DNA of 64,000 bases from Zunongwangia profunda SM-A87 (GCF_000023465.1 NC_014041.1:4269501-4333500); one strand, 5' to 3'; counted from the first letter of the stretch, positions 50,646 through 60,863 are shown. Numbers and translations are program-made. Notes: generated by a model from the letters alone, not told the origin.

Positions 50646-51110
50646 AGATTTCCGGGAAGAATATTATTATTACCTGCTTAATATTCATATTGGGTTTTAA
50701 TATGAATGCTCAGGGCCCGCCTATTTTTACGGATACACCTATCATATTAGGTGTGCAGGGACGTGGAGTGCGTACTTTTGGCAATATAACTTCTAAGGAA
50801 AATGCCAAGGCTTACGCGCAGGTACTTATTGTTCCTTATAACATTACCAGTAAATGGCAGGTAGATGCGGTAATACCCTATGTCTCAATTTCGCCCGATG
50901 GCTTGGATTCCCAGTCGGGATTTGGAGATTTAAAAGTATTTACAAAATATCAACTCTTTCAAAAGGATGATAAAGGAGAGGCCTTAAGAAGTTTAATTAA
51001 ATTAACCGAAACTTTTCCTACGGGAAATTCCAGTCAAATGCCTGCCCTGGGTGCCAGTGCTTTTCAAACTACCATAAGCCTTGTATTGACGCACAACCTT
51101 CCCGTTCCCC
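50639..51110 (+). pseudogene. outer-membrane transporter, 3' truncated (second copy)
   Basis: From the ATG at 50639: signal peptide (cut near MNAQG), then a beta-rich N-terminal half (YAQVLIVPYNITSKWQVDAV, SGFGDLKVFTKYQLFQKDD, LIKLTETFPTGNSS). The frame runs into foreign sequence near 51100 (a gnd fragment on the other strand) and stops at 51115. A matching C-terminal end (NYRVFLNLSYWL) sits 3.3 kb to the right at 54414-54514, so a larger segment was inserted or rearranged into this gene. Confidence 0.75.
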
Positions 51111-51315
51111 TGTAAAACCTTCCTAAAAGTTCGATTAACCACGATCTGATCACCGGGACATGATTCCAGGTATCCAGTATACCTTGTATATCAAGCTTTT
51201 CGCGGAACTGTGAAAGCAAATCTGTATCTTCGTCGATAGCCTGTAGCATACCAAATTCAATCCCATTGTGCACCAGCTTAGTAAAGTGACCTGCCGATGG
51301 AGGACCGGCATGTAC
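51111..51315 (-). pseudogene. gnd: fragment of 6-phosphogluconate dehydrogenase (gnd)
   Basis: On the minus strand: HAGPPSAGHFTKLVHNGIEF, then GMLQAIDEDTDLLSQF, LDIQGILDTWNHVPVIRSWL and IELLGRFYR. This is the central part of 6-phosphogluconate dehydrogenase, with the catalytic Lys (FTKxVHNGIE). Both ends of the enzyme are missing. It marks a recombination junction. Confidence 0.75.
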
Positions 51316-51452
51316 ATAACTCTACCAGTAGCAACAGAATAGCTGCCTTACGATAATCTTTCGCACATATTGTTCATTGAATCTCGAATGGTTTGTAATA
51401 CTTCATGTGTATAGAATATGGTTATCCTTAAATGGGTATAATCCAAATCCCG
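51316..51452. other. short gene-free junction
   Basis: No gene seen. Part of the rearranged segment between the gnd fragment and the Acr3-like gene. Confidence 0.4.
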
Positions 51453-52403
51453 CTAAATTACTTTCTTTCTTATTTTCAACAACAGTTGCGAGGTTAAAGC
51501 CAAAATTGGCAATTCAATTAAAGGACCTATAACTAATGACAATGCAACCAATGGTTCATAAGCAAATGCGGAAACTGCAATGGCCAATGAAATAGGTGAA
51601 TTTCTTGCCATTGTTGTCAATGTGAGGCTTACCCTGTTTTGATAACTGAATTTAAAAAACCTGCTGACCAGCTGTGCCAGTAAAAAAGTAATGATAAAAA
51701 ATATAATCACGGGAAATAGCAATTTGTAAATAACATCAGGATTTTCCAGTAGATTTCTTCCTTCTGAAGCAAACATTGCGACTACTGCCAATGATAAAAA
51801 CAACACCTGGGATTTTACAAAAAAGCCGGTAAAAGACGTCCCTGAAGTATTGCTTCGGCTAACTATTTTTTTGGTAACTAATACTAATAAAAAAGGAATC
51901 AGGAGCACCAGAAGAATACTTTCAACCAGTGACCTGAATTCAACATTTCCTGATCTTCCAAAGAATAGTAACAAAAATATTGGAAGTAAAAGAATCTGCA
52001 ATATCAGGTTGATTGGAAGAATAGAAGTAGATAGCGGCACATTTCCTTTTGCAACACCGGTAAACACCAGGTACCAATCTGTACAGGGAGTTACCATAAG
52101 CATCACAAACCCTATCTAGATGGCCAGCTCGTTATCCAGAAACAAGTATCCCAGCAAATAAGCAAACAGGGGAGTCCAGATAAAATTAATAACAAGGCTG
52201 CTAACTGAAAATTTGAGATTGAAGAAAGCACTTTTAAGCTCGCCGATGTTTATACTTAAGAATAAGCCGTAAAGCATTACCATAAGCAAGAGTACAATAA
52301 AGCTCGATGCATATCTCTCCAAAATAGCCAAATTCCCCAATAATAATCCCAGTACAACTGCCAATAAAATGACACCTGTTTGGTATTTATTGATTTTTTC
52401 CAT
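51453..52403 (-). pseudogene. Acr3/bile-acid-symporter-like permease with in-frame TAG
   Basis: 317 codons in one frame, broken only by TAG within ELAI*IGFVMLMVTPCTDW. The position normally holds Trp (TGG), so one base change is enough. Other helices read cleanly (VILLAVVLGLLLGNLAILE, LTTMARNSPISLAIAVSAFA). The Cys in VTPCTDW is the conserved cysteine of Acr3 arsenite exporters. Starts one base before the stop of the upstream Ftr1 gene, so they form an operon. Read-through or reinitiation would be needed for function. Confidence 0.8.
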
Positions 52404-54311
52404 TTACTCTTCTGTAACCAATTCTTGTGAGGACTTGTCTGCTTTTTGATTCAGATTCCTCCATTGGAAAAAAACTATAATACCAAGTACGAGGAGCTGC
52501 GCCAGGATAGACTGTAAATTCGGGTAAATCCCCAATAGTTCTATACGGGGAGCAAAATCTATGGGTGAAATGGGGATGTAACCTGCTTCCTGAAAGGCCA
52601 TAATTCCTTTGCCTGTTAAAACAATTGCCAGGGCTGCTACCATATAGGAAGCCAATTTGAAGAATTTTCCTACAGGTAGTTCTTTAGTAAATTTCAGAAA
52701 CACGATTGTTATAATGGCTATTATAATAACGGAAGTCAATAAGGCCCAGTTAATAGCAGAATTTGCGACATCGGGATTGCTCAGTTTCAGTGATGAAAGA
52801 AACAGAACCACTTCAAAAGCTTCCCTAAACACCACGATGAACGAGAAAATCAACAAACCTATCATATTTCCGGTTTCAGAAATGCGGTTTATTTTATTTT
52901 TTATGAAGTGTTTCCACTTCGATATCTCAGAATGGGAATGAAGCCAAATACCTGCAAAGAGCAATACCAGTACAGCCAGAATAGCTCCAACACCTTCCAT
53001 CAATTCTCTTGACGCACCGCTTAAATTGATAAGTTTATCTACAAAAAACCAACTCACCACACCAGTTAGTACTGCGAAAATCCATCCGGAATGGACGGCT
53101 ATCACTGCGCGTTTGATTTTCATAGGTCTTAGAACACGGAGAATAATGAGGATAATAAGCAACGCTTCCAAGGCCTCCCTGATAAGGATTGATAATGCAG
53201 CACCATATATAAATGCAAAGGAATAATCCTTTTCTGCTAAAACAGTTTTGGCAGAGGTTATTTTTTCTTTAAGGGCATTATAATAATTTTCCGCACCTAT
53301 TTTGTTGTTGTTTTGAAGTGCTTTTCGGTAAGCAATCATATCCCGCTCAATACCCCTCACTAATGAAGGCGCAGATGCACCCAATATATTCTCCACCAGC
53401 TCAACGCCTTCAAGGTAGGATGTCAAGGCATATTTTTCGGCAATTTTATTATTGCCTTTTTGAAATTCCTGATATGAAAGATCAAGGTTGGTCATAGCAA
53501 CATTTAGAGGTTCAGGCCTTTCAGGTTCATAATTCCGCACCTGGCCAACTGTTATATTGCTGAAAGATTTATTCAAAAAATGTTGCAATTCTTCATCGTT
53601 CCATTTGCTGATGCTGTCAAGATGCAAATTGGAAGGCAATGGAGCTCTTGAAATTTCTTCATTGTGCTTTAGTGACAGCACGTAAAAAGATAAGTCCCAA
53701 AGCTCTTCTTCTGTAAGACGGTTGTAAGAAGCCATCCCCGTGCCCTCAATCCCCAATTTGATGACATTGTAAGCCTGAAGTGGGGACAACTGGGCTTCGT
53801 GGAAATTGGTCGGTGCAGGATTTAAATTTCCGGCTAAAGCTCCGTTCCCATATCCTTTGCCTCCGTGGCAGGATACGCAATTATTCTGGTACAGGGTGGC
53901 TCCATTCTTTAACGAGGGATAACGATTAGGTGTAATTTTTAAAATTCCAAGATCGAGAATTTTGTTTTTGATATTTAAAGCAATTGTAGAAATCGCTTCT
54001 GGATTTTTTTTGTCCGCAACAGCTTGTTGCAATTCCCGCAGGGGTTCATCAAGCTTTTCAAACCTGGTATTATTAATTGTCGGCAATAGATCCTGCTGAA
54101 GTGCAATGGATTTTTTTGCAAACTCGCTCATTTCGGCGAATTCAAACTCATTGATTATTTCGCCATTCTCCACCGCTACTGGATAATCCTTGGAAATGTA
54201 ATCCAGGAGAGTCACCAAAGTGCGCAAATCTGTGTCATTAGCCGTATTTTGCGAAAACGTATTTATTGAAATGAAAATGACAAAGAAGAAGAATACCCTA
54301 TATTTATTCAT
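52404..54311 (-). CDS. cytochrome c-Ftr1 iron permease fusion
   Basis: 635 residues from the ATG at 54311. Signal peptide (cut near TFSQN), a helical region, a cytochrome c domain with NNCVSCHGGKG (haem site CxxCH) and a distal Met. A C-terminal Ftr1-type permease follows with two REALE-like iron motifs (LIREALEALLIILIIL and VFREAFEVVLFLSSL). Such fusions are thought to couple Fe(II) oxidation to import. The gene is intact and is followed by the Acr3-like gene. Confidence 0.88.
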   Translation of the reverse strand: MNKYRVFFFFVIFISINTFSQNTANDTDLRTLVTLLDYISKDYPVAVENGEIINEFEFAEMSEFAKKSIALQQDLLPTINNTRFEKLDEPLRELQQAVADKKNPEAISTIALNIKNKILDLGILKITPNRYPSLKNGATLYQNNCVSCHGGKGYGNGALAGNLNPAPTNFHEAQLSPLQAYNVIKLGIEGTGMASYNRLTEEELWDLSFYVLSLKHNEEISRAPLPSNLHLDSISKWNDEELQHFLNKSFSNITVGQVRNYEPERPEPLNVAMTNLDLSYQEFQKGNNKIAEKYALTSYLEGVELVENILGASAPSLVRGIERDMIAYRKALQNNNKIGAENYYNALKEKITSAKTVLAEKDYSFAFIYGAALSILIREALEALLIILIILRVLRPMKIKRAVIAVHSGWIFAVLTGVVSWFFVDKLINLSGASRELMEGVGAILAVLVLLFAGIWLHSHSEISKWKHFIKNKINRISETGNMIGLLIFSFIVVFREAFEVVLFLSSLKLSNPDVANSAINWALLTSVIIIAIITIVFLKFTKELPVGKFFKLASYMVAALAIVLTGKGIMAFQEAGYIPISPIDFAPRIELLGIYPNLQSILAQLLVLGIIVFFQWRNLNQKADKSSQELVTEE

Positions 54312-54413
54312 ACTAAATCTAAATAAGGGCAAATATACAGTTCTGTGATTTTATAAAAAAATTTATAATCACTAATACAGATTTTTTTTTTCGTTTAGCT
54401 CCAAAAGGATAAT

Positions 54414-54514
54414 GGGATTCCTTTCGGTGCCTTAATCCGGTGGTACAAGATTTAATCCCTGGGGTTGTTAAAGAAAACTATCGGGTATTTCTTAATTTAA
54501 GTTATTGGTTATAG
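54414..54514 (+). pseudogene. C-terminal remnant of the duplicated outer-membrane gene
   Basis: GIPFGAL, a one-base shift, then PVVQDLIPGVVKENYRVFLN and LSYWL. It matches the end of the gene at 48912-49751 (VYQDLIPNTPREKYRVSLNI). It is the lost 3' end of the truncated copy at 50639. Confidence 0.7.
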
Positions 54515-54552
54515 TATAAACAAACTTTAAAAAATTAACAGATGAAACATCC

Positions 54553-54831
54553 ATGACAAGGGACTTGACACAAAGAAGAATGATTATTAACTTTGAGACA
54601 ATTCCAAAGGGCGATTTTTACTGGAGGTTGAAATATCTTATTCAGGCCTTGAGCCATAGAAACCCCGAAGATGAAACTGCCCTCACACAGCTAAACACAA
54701 AGAAGTATTGCCTTGAGAAGGAACCTGAAATTTTCAAATTCTTAGCTGTATTTTTCTTACCAATTAGAGTTCCTGCTTTAGTGGGTAAGGGTACTTTTGT
54801 GATGGTTCCAGTTAGTAAAAATCCTACTTAA
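54553..54831 (+). CDS. unassigned 92-codon frame
   Basis: Open frame (starts MTRDLTQRRMIINFETIPKG) that sits between the remnant outer-membrane end and the second HMA copy, where the intact first copy has only 41 bp. No family was recognised, and coding is not certain. It may be part of a further small insertion. Confidence 0.3.
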   Translation: MTRDLTQRRMIINFETIPKGDFYWRLKYLIQALSHRNPEDETALTQLNTKKYCLEKEPEIFKFLAVFFLPIRVPALVGKGTFVMVPVSKNPT

Positions 54832-54854
54832 TTGAAAAACTTCCGGATGGGAGT

Positions 54855-55310
54855 GTAATAATAGTTATTGTATTTGGAAGTTTTAGTTCCAATGCTCAGA
54901 TTCAGAAAGTAGATCAGGAAGCGTTTGGAATGGACTGTGCCCCCTGTGCCTATGGTCTGGAACGCGGACTTAAAAATATGGAAGGTCTGGAAAGTGTAAA
55001 AGTGAGTCTTAATGACGGTAAAGCTTATTTAGATTTGGCAAAAAATAATGATTTGAGACTTAGGCAGATCCAGGAAGAAGTGAATAAGAATGATTTTTCT
55101 GCTAAAAAAGCCGAAATTGTTATAAAAGGTACTCTCGTTGAACAGGATGGTAATTAAGCCAATTCAAACCGGGAAAGAAACTTTTACAATAGCTGAAGGA
55201 ACTTCTACCAGCTTAAAACCCGGAATTGTAAAAGTGAAAGGAACAGTTCAGATGAAGAAGATGATAATTTGACTAATGAGTGGAAATTAAATATCATCCA
55301 GATTTATTAG
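54855..55310 (+). pseudogene. second copy of the HMA gene, disrupted
   Basis: Reads VIIVIVFGSFSSNAQIQKVD, then FGMDCAPCAYGLERGLKNME, close to the copy at 49793. It stops at TAA (55155-55157) after LVEQDGN. A frameshifted continuation (PIQTGKETFTIAEGTSTSLK) goes on to about 55310. The start codon is also missing. Product unlikely. Confidence 0.8.
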
Positions 55311-55343
55311 CCACTAAAAACGTAGTAATAATGAACACTAATT

Positions 55344-55380
55344 AATGGCGGACTCCACATCGAGTCCGCCATATTTTTTT
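55344..55380 (+). terminator. strong rho-independent terminator
   Basis: atggcggactc-cacatc... stem pairing with gagtccgccat, followed by seven T. It closes the duplicated metal block. The stretch 55381-55594 contains no gene. Confidence 0.9.
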
Positions 55381-55594
55381 AAATTTTAGAAGTAGAATAT
55401 TCTTTTCTGGTAACAATCTGATACACATAAAAGGAAAATATGTTTGGAAACTATAAAAACTAACGGATTACTAATCATTTACTTTATATGGCTATTTGTT
55501 ATCATTTCTGAAAGTTAATTTAAATCATTAACCTAAATCTACCTGCCGGCTGGACAGGCTGGCTTTACTATTTCAGAGTTCAGTAAATCGATTA

Positions 55595-56758
55595 TTAGTT
55601 ATACGATACTCGGTAAATTACGCCATTGGTATCATCACTAACTAAAAGCGATCCATCGGGCAATTCTACCAAACCGGCTAACCTGGCGAATCGGGAAGTA
55701 CCTTCCTCCATTAAAAAACCTTTTACAAAATCTTCAGCCTTTACAGGCTTCCCATTTTCGAAAGTTACTTTCATTATTTTGTGTCCGGAAGCTGGCCGTC
55801 TATTCCAGGATCCCCGAAAAGTTACCAGGGCAGTATTTTTATATTCCGAGGGAAACATTTTCCCTCTGTAAAACTTTAAATTCATTGGAGCGCTATGGGC
55901 TGTAAATAACATCTCCGGTTCTGTAGCTTTCTGCGCGTATTCTTTCCAGGTCATTTTTGGCGGTTCATCTGCCTTATTATATTTACCATCGTCGTAGATA
56001 TACGGCCACCCATAATCAGCTCCCTCAGTGATACGATTTAATTCTTCTTTTTGTTCATCATCTCCCAGCCAGTCAATTCCGCTATCCATCCCAAAAAGTT
56101 CCCCCGTCTCAGGATGCCAGTCAAAACCAATGGTATTTCGCAGTCCCGATGCAAATATGGTTCTATTGCTCCCATCAGCATTAGTCCGTACTATAGTGGC
56201 ATTTTCTTCCCGTGTTTCATCACAGGCGTTGCAGGTGCTTCCAATCGATATATATAGCATCCCATCTGGGCCAAAACCAATCGTGCGGTTGGGGTGCTGA
56301 CCACCATCTGGTAGGTTCCCTATAATCTTTTCCAGTTCTCCAATAGTACCATCTTCTTTTAACTGTGCCCTGAAAACATCATTTACCGTAACAAGGTAAA
56401 ACATATCTTCATGAAAAGCTACCCCATGCGCTCCTTCTTTAGTTACTACCGTTTGTTGATGGTCAGGTTTCCCGTCATCATTAGTATCCTTAAGCATCAC
56501 TACGTCTCCCTCCCTTCGAGAAACATATATATTTCCCTGGGGGCTTACAGCCATCATTCTGGGTTCTCCCAGATTATCTGCGAATTTTTCTATTTTAAAC
56601 CCCTGCGGTAATTGAAGTTGCGATATCCTCTCTTCGGTGGCCCCAACCATCTTAGGTTTATAAATATGTCCCGTAATATTTTCTGAAATAAGGCTATCCT
56701 TCTTTTGTGCCATGATTATACTCGTTGAAAGAAGGAGAAACAGTAAAGCTTTTTTCAT
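55595..56758 (-). CDS. PQQ-dependent sugar dehydrogenase-like protein
   Basis: 387 residues from the ATG at 56758 (MKKALLFLLLSTSIIMAQ, signal peptide). A six-bladed propeller of the soluble glucose/sorbosone dehydrogenase type: LPQGFKIEKFADNLGEPRMM, GQHPNRTIGFGPDGMLYISI, FASGLRNTIGFDWHPETGEL and WLGDDEQKEELNRI, with catalytic His in GAHGVAF. A CNAC pair in the IGSTCNACDE loop is noteworthy. Periplasmic oxidation of sugars is expected. Related inverted 15-17-bp motifs flank the gene. Confidence 0.85.
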   Translation of the reverse strand: MKKALLFLLLSTSIIMAQKKDSLISENITGHIYKPKMVGATEERISQLQLPQGFKIEKFADNLGEPRMMAVSPQGNIYVSRREGDVVMLKDTNDDGKPDHQQTVVTKEGAHGVAFHEDMFYLVTVNDVFRAQLKEDGTIGELEKIIGNLPDGGQHPNRTIGFGPDGMLYISIGSTCNACDETREENATIVRTNADGSNRTIFASGLRNTIGFDWHPETGELFGMDSGIDWLGDDEQKEELNRITEGADYGWPYIYDDGKYNKADEPPKMTWKEYAQKATEPEMLFTAHSAPMNLKFYRGKMFPSEYKNTALVTFRGSWNRRPASGHKIMKVTFENGKPVKAEDFVKGFLMEEGTSRFARLAGLVELPDGSLLVSDDTNGVIYRVSYN

Positions 56759-57007
56759 AAGTGATTGATTTTCAAAATTTAAACTCATTAAAAATATAAC
56801 ATATGGTTTCGATGGATTGTTAATACATGGTTAAATGAAACTTATTTTTTTCATCATATAAGATTCTAATTGAGCTGTTCGACAGAGGAAAAAAAAATTT
56901 AAAACCAACTATATCCGCCTGTCCGGCTAGCAGTACCGTGGCGAAGCTATCGGGGAATTTTTAAGATTAAAAGTTTAAAAAAATTGAAACTAAACACCTG
57001 TTCGACG

Positions 57008-58075
57008 TTATCTTACCGTTCTAAAATAATAAAATCTGAGACCGGTAATAAATAATATTAGGGGGACAAACCCGGAGATAAAAACTAAAATTCTCCCCAG
57101 CATGCCTGCCATTTCTCCAATATGAATCGGATAAAATTGTGCTGCTATCTGTTCGCTAACCGGGTCGTCGTTAAAGGATGAGGAATAAATGGTATTACTA
57201 TTATTATCTAATTTTAATTCCCTGGTTTTTCTTAGACCGGGGTTTATAAATCGGTTTTTGATATATCTAAATTGATACACTTCATTTCCATCTTGAGGAA
57301 AATAAATTGCCCGGAGTGCATATTGGTTGTCTGGAGTCTCCAATAAGTGCAGTATATCGATCCCGGTACCTGCTTCAATCTTTTTTTCAGGTTGTTTATT
57401 GCCTATAAAACCATCTATTAACTTCAAACCATCCTTATAGTAGCTGTTATAAGTAAAATATCCACCAGAAAAGGCCATTACAGCCAAAGGAAGGGAAAAA
57501 AATATTCCAAGTGACTTATGTACATCGTAGTTAAATCTTTTTCTATTTCGTTTCCATTTAATTTTAATTCCCTTTTTAAAATTTGATTTATACTTTTTCC
57601 ACCATAGAAATAAACCGGAGGTAAGAAGAAACAAGAAAAATATAATAGCACTACTACCTACAATGTATTTGCCAATCTTAGGAATTCCAAGGCTTCGATG
57701 GATCTTCAACAAATCTTCAAACAATTTTATGGAAGCTGATTTTTTTCCTAAAGGTACTCCCGTCTCCGGGTGATAATAAAGGGTTTGACCATTCTTATAA
57801 ATAATGGAAACCGTCTCCTGCTCTCGATAAGGTAGGAATATCTTTGCTATAGTATCTTTCTGACTCCTATAAAGTTCTGAGGAAGTTTTTAATAATGTCT
57901 TTTCCGAAAGAGTATTAGTAGATTCCCTTTGTAGTAAGCGTTGATTTAAGGCCGACGTTATTTCCGGCTGCCATACATACATGGAACCAGTAAGACCTGA
58001 AATGGATGCCAAAACCCCACATGTTATTCCTAAAAAAAGATGTACTTTCTTAACTATGTTTGAAAATGCTTTCAA
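57008..58075 (-). CDS. PepSY-domain membrane protein
   Basis: 355 residues: helix 1 with VHLFLGITCGVLASISGLTG, a periplasmic PepSY domain with the YYHPETGVPLGKKSA motif, FEDLLKIHRSLGI, helices around VGSSAIIFFLFLLTSGLFLW, and a C-terminal helix (LVFISGFVPLILFITGLRFY). Conserved histidines in helices suit haem binding. These proteins usually reduce ferric siderophores and are encoded with TonB receptors, as here, 72 bp after the receptor gene. Confidence 0.88.
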   Translation of the reverse strand: MKAFSNIVKKVHLFLGITCGVLASISGLTGSMYVWQPEITSALNQRLLQRESTNTLSEKTLLKTSSELYRSQKDTIAKIFLPYREQETVSIIYKNGQTLYYHPETGVPLGKKSASIKLFEDLLKIHRSLGIPKIGKYIVGSSAIIFFLFLLTSGLFLWWKKYKSNFKKGIKIKWKRNRKRFNYDVHKSLGIFFSLPLAVMAFSGGYFTYNSYYKDGLKLIDGFIGNKQPEKKIEAGTGIDILHLLETPDNQYALRAIYFPQDGNEVYQFRYIKNRFINPGLRKTRELKLDNNSNTIYSSSFNDDPVSEQIAAQFYPIHIGEMAGMLGRILVFISGFVPLILFITGLRFYYFRTVR

Positions 58076-58147
58076 GCAATAAATTTTAGTGTAAAATGGT
58101 AGTCGTTACTTCTGAATATCAATTCTTAATAACGACTACCACCCCTT

Positions 58148-60532
58148 TTAAAAATTATAAGTTACACCAAGACGGGCATTCGCTCCCTCCCCAGCTGTAG
58201 TAAAAGACCTTAATGGCGCCGCCCATTGAGATCTTGCCGGTAAATAATACTCATTAAGAAGGTTATTGATACCCAAGAAAACATCAATATTACTCTTAAT
58301 TTGGTAGGTGGCCGTTAGATTTACCAGGGTATATCCATTTACAGGAAATTCCGTATGCCTAAAAGCATAATTTCCTTCCCCATCCTGAAAAGGAGAAAAC
58401 CTGTTTCGATCTCCTAAACTCATAACATTCAATGAAGTATTAAACTGTTCTGTTGGCTTCCAGGTAACATAAGCCGTTAATTTTGGAGCAGAAATGACAT
58501 CACCACCAACATAACTTAAATTATTTTCATCATCGTTTGGGTTTTTAAGCCCTTCCACATACGAATAAGAAGTCCCAATAAGTAGTTTATTGCTTGGGAG
58601 AGCATAATCTATTGCTACCTCTCCACCGAATATTTTCTGAGGTTGTTCAGAAGGTATAAACGAGTTTAGTTCATCACTAAATACAACACCAGTACCTAAA
58701 TTAGAGGTACTGTAGTATCCTACAGCCTCTAAACGAAAATTATTAAATTTTGAAATAAACCCGAATTCATAGTTATTGGTAACTGCGGGCTCCAGTTGAA
58801 TGTTGTCTATACTTTCAGCTCTTGCAGATCTTAAAATAGAACCTAAATCAGCTATGGAGAAACCCTGGGAATAACTAATGTAGGGAATGAATTCCTGATG
58901 TTCAATATACCGGACTCCCATATTAAATGCCAGATTATCGAACGCCAACTCTCCGCCCTGAACGGAGACCGAAGGATTAAAGTTACCATCTCCTTTAGGT
59001 GAATAGGGAAGTGTATTATAATTGGCAATATCCATTTTTAAATCATCGTATCGTAATCCAGCTTTAAAGGCCCATTTTTTATCTAGTTTTAAAGTGGTTT
59101 GTAAATACGGTGCTACGCTCATCAGTTCGATATTCGGCACCCAAAGCCTTCCATCTAACAGCCCCTGATTAGTCTTATCCCTTAAAAGATCCAGTCCATA
59201 GATCAGAGATATATTCATATCGCCATACAAATTGAACTGAGTATTAAAATTAGGTCTTAAGCCATACTTTTCTGAATTGATCACGGATTGCCCTCCGTCT
59301 TCGAATTTATCAGAATAAAAGAAAATACTTTTGGCTTTGGAATAATATAGATCGGTTTCAAAATCTGTGGTACCGGAGAAAATATTATTTAAATTGTATT
59401 TTAACCTCCCATTTATCAATTCGGAACCAGTTGGTTCCTGTCCAGGAATTGATCCTTCGATACCATAACCCGGTTCTAAAGAGTAATCCCCTTGGTCATT
59501 AAACACCTGAATATTTGCAAAAACCGGAATAAAAGGAGAATCCTGAAGTGATTTATAAAGATTCCCGTTAATGGTTATTTTTTGATTAGAAGAAAGGAGA
59601 TATTCCAGTTTTCCATACGTGCTGTAAATATCGGTATTATCTAATCCATAAGTAGGAAGTAAGGGAATCCCTTCAGCATCGTATTTATTCCCGGTATGTT
59701 CTATACTTCCGCTTATATAGTAACTAAACTTATTAAATTGTCCGGAAAAGGATTGATATACCCCATATCCCAAGGCATCTTGGCTATTGGAAAGTTGGGA
59801 GGTTCCCCAAATATCAGTAGTGCCGCTCAATTTTTCTGAAGTGGTTGGATTTTTGGTGATATAATTGATAAAGCCTCCACTACCACCATTTCCAAATATT
59901 GAAGTAGCTCCTTTGATTACTTCAACTCTGCTTATATCGTTAGGATTAATACTTTTAATTCCCAATTGTCCATTACGTAGCGGGGTGGATTGAGGGATTC
60001 CATCTACCATAACGAGTAATGACCTACCTCTTAATGTTTGTCCCCAATTGGAAAATGTTCCTGTGCTTACAGCAAGACCGGGCACTGTATATGCTAGAAT
60101 CTCGTTAATATTGGAGGAGATTTTAGTAAATTCCCGCAGCTTTTCTGAGTTCACCACAGTAACAGAAGCTGGAATTTCTGAAAGATATTCCGGGTTCCTG
60201 CTTGCAGAAATCACCACTTCATCCAAACTTCCATACGTATCCTGAAGGTTCACACTATAGGTTGTTAAGGAATCTCGTCCAATTTCTATAATTTGCTCTA
60301 TAGTTTGATAACCCAACATTTTGACCGTTACCTTCCAGTTTCCAGGGGGAACCTCCTGGAGTTTATAAAACCCGTCAAAATTTGTAGTAGTTCCTTTTTG
60401 TAATTCCTCGATATAAATAGAGGCACCGGCAATAGGTTCATTTGTTTCATTTTTTATTTCCCCTTTTAATCCTGATTGGGAGAAAGCAGAGAGGCTTAAG
60501 GCCATTAAGGCGAGAAAAGTAATGTGTTTCAT
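58148..60532 (-). CDS. TonB-dependent receptor (siderophore type)
   Basis: 794 residues. Signal peptide (cut near AFSQS), a carboxypeptidase-like plug extension (GEIKNETNEPIAGASIYIEE), a TonB-box-like segment (GSLDEVVISASRNPEYLSEI), the plug domain (RSLLVMVDGIPQSTPLRNGQ, RVEVIKGATSIFGNGGSGGF) and a 22-strand barrel ending VTYNF. It imports a ferric siderophore or a similar complex. It lies directly upstream of the PepSY gene, and a SigZ-like gene follows upstream. Confidence 0.93.
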   Translation of the reverse strand: MKHITFLALMALSLSAFSQSGLKGEIKNETNEPIAGASIYIEELQKGTTTNFDGFYKLQEVPPGNWKVTVKMLGYQTIEQIIEIGRDSLTTYSVNLQDTYGSLDEVVISASRNPEYLSEIPASVTVVNSEKLREFTKISSNINEILAYTVPGLAVSTGTFSNWGQTLRGRSLLVMVDGIPQSTPLRNGQLGIKSINPNDISRVEVIKGATSIFGNGGSGGFINYITKNPTTSEKLSGTTDIWGTSQLSNSQDALGYGVYQSFSGQFNKFSYYISGSIEHTGNKYDAEGIPLLPTYGLDNTDIYSTYGKLEYLLSSNQKITINGNLYKSLQDSPFIPVFANIQVFNDQGDYSLEPGYGIEGSIPGQEPTGSELINGRLKYNLNNIFSGTTDFETDLYYSKAKSIFFYSDKFEDGGQSVINSEKYGLRPNFNTQFNLYGDMNISLIYGLDLLRDKTNQGLLDGRLWVPNIELMSVAPYLQTTLKLDKKWAFKAGLRYDDLKMDIANYNTLPYSPKGDGNFNPSVSVQGGELAFDNLAFNMGVRYIEHQEFIPYISYSQGFSIADLGSILRSARAESIDNIQLEPAVTNNYEFGFISKFNNFRLEAVGYYSTSNLGTGVVFSDELNSFIPSEQPQKIFGGEVAIDYALPSNKLLIGTSYSYVEGLKNPNDDENNLSYVGGDVISAPKLTAYVTWKPTEQFNTSLNVMSLGDRNRFSPFQDGEGNYAFRHTEFPVNGYTLVNLTATYQIKSNIDVFLGINNLLNEYYLPARSQWAAPLRSFTTAGEGANARLGVTYNF

Positions 60533-60614
60533 TATTCTTATTTAGATTTATTAAAAATAAATGCAAATATAGAAGCCTCTTTTAATTACACCAAGAAAAT
60601 TTGATTTTTTTCAA

Positions 60615-60632
60615 TGGAGTGGAGTGGAGTGA
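60615..60632. repeat. triple AGTGG repeat in the gap between receptor and sigma gene
   Basis: ggagtggagtggagtgatca occurs about 85 bp upstream of the TonB receptor ATG. It could be a regulatory site, but is too short to assign. The remaining 60533-60863 shows no gene. Confidence 0.3.
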
Positions 60633-60863
60633 TCACAGCCCTCTTGAAGATAATTGGTAGATTATTTTTTGATTTAATATAATGATTAAAAGCAATTTTT
60701 TACTCAAAAAGGATTGGCATAAAAAATATGATATTGGGAAACAACTAAAGTTACCATTCTATCCCTTTCTCAGTTTTTAATCGTTTCATTATGAAATGCT
60801 AAAATCCTATTATTTAACAATACCTGTTATCTGCGATGGATTTGTGGGCGGATGTATTTTTAA

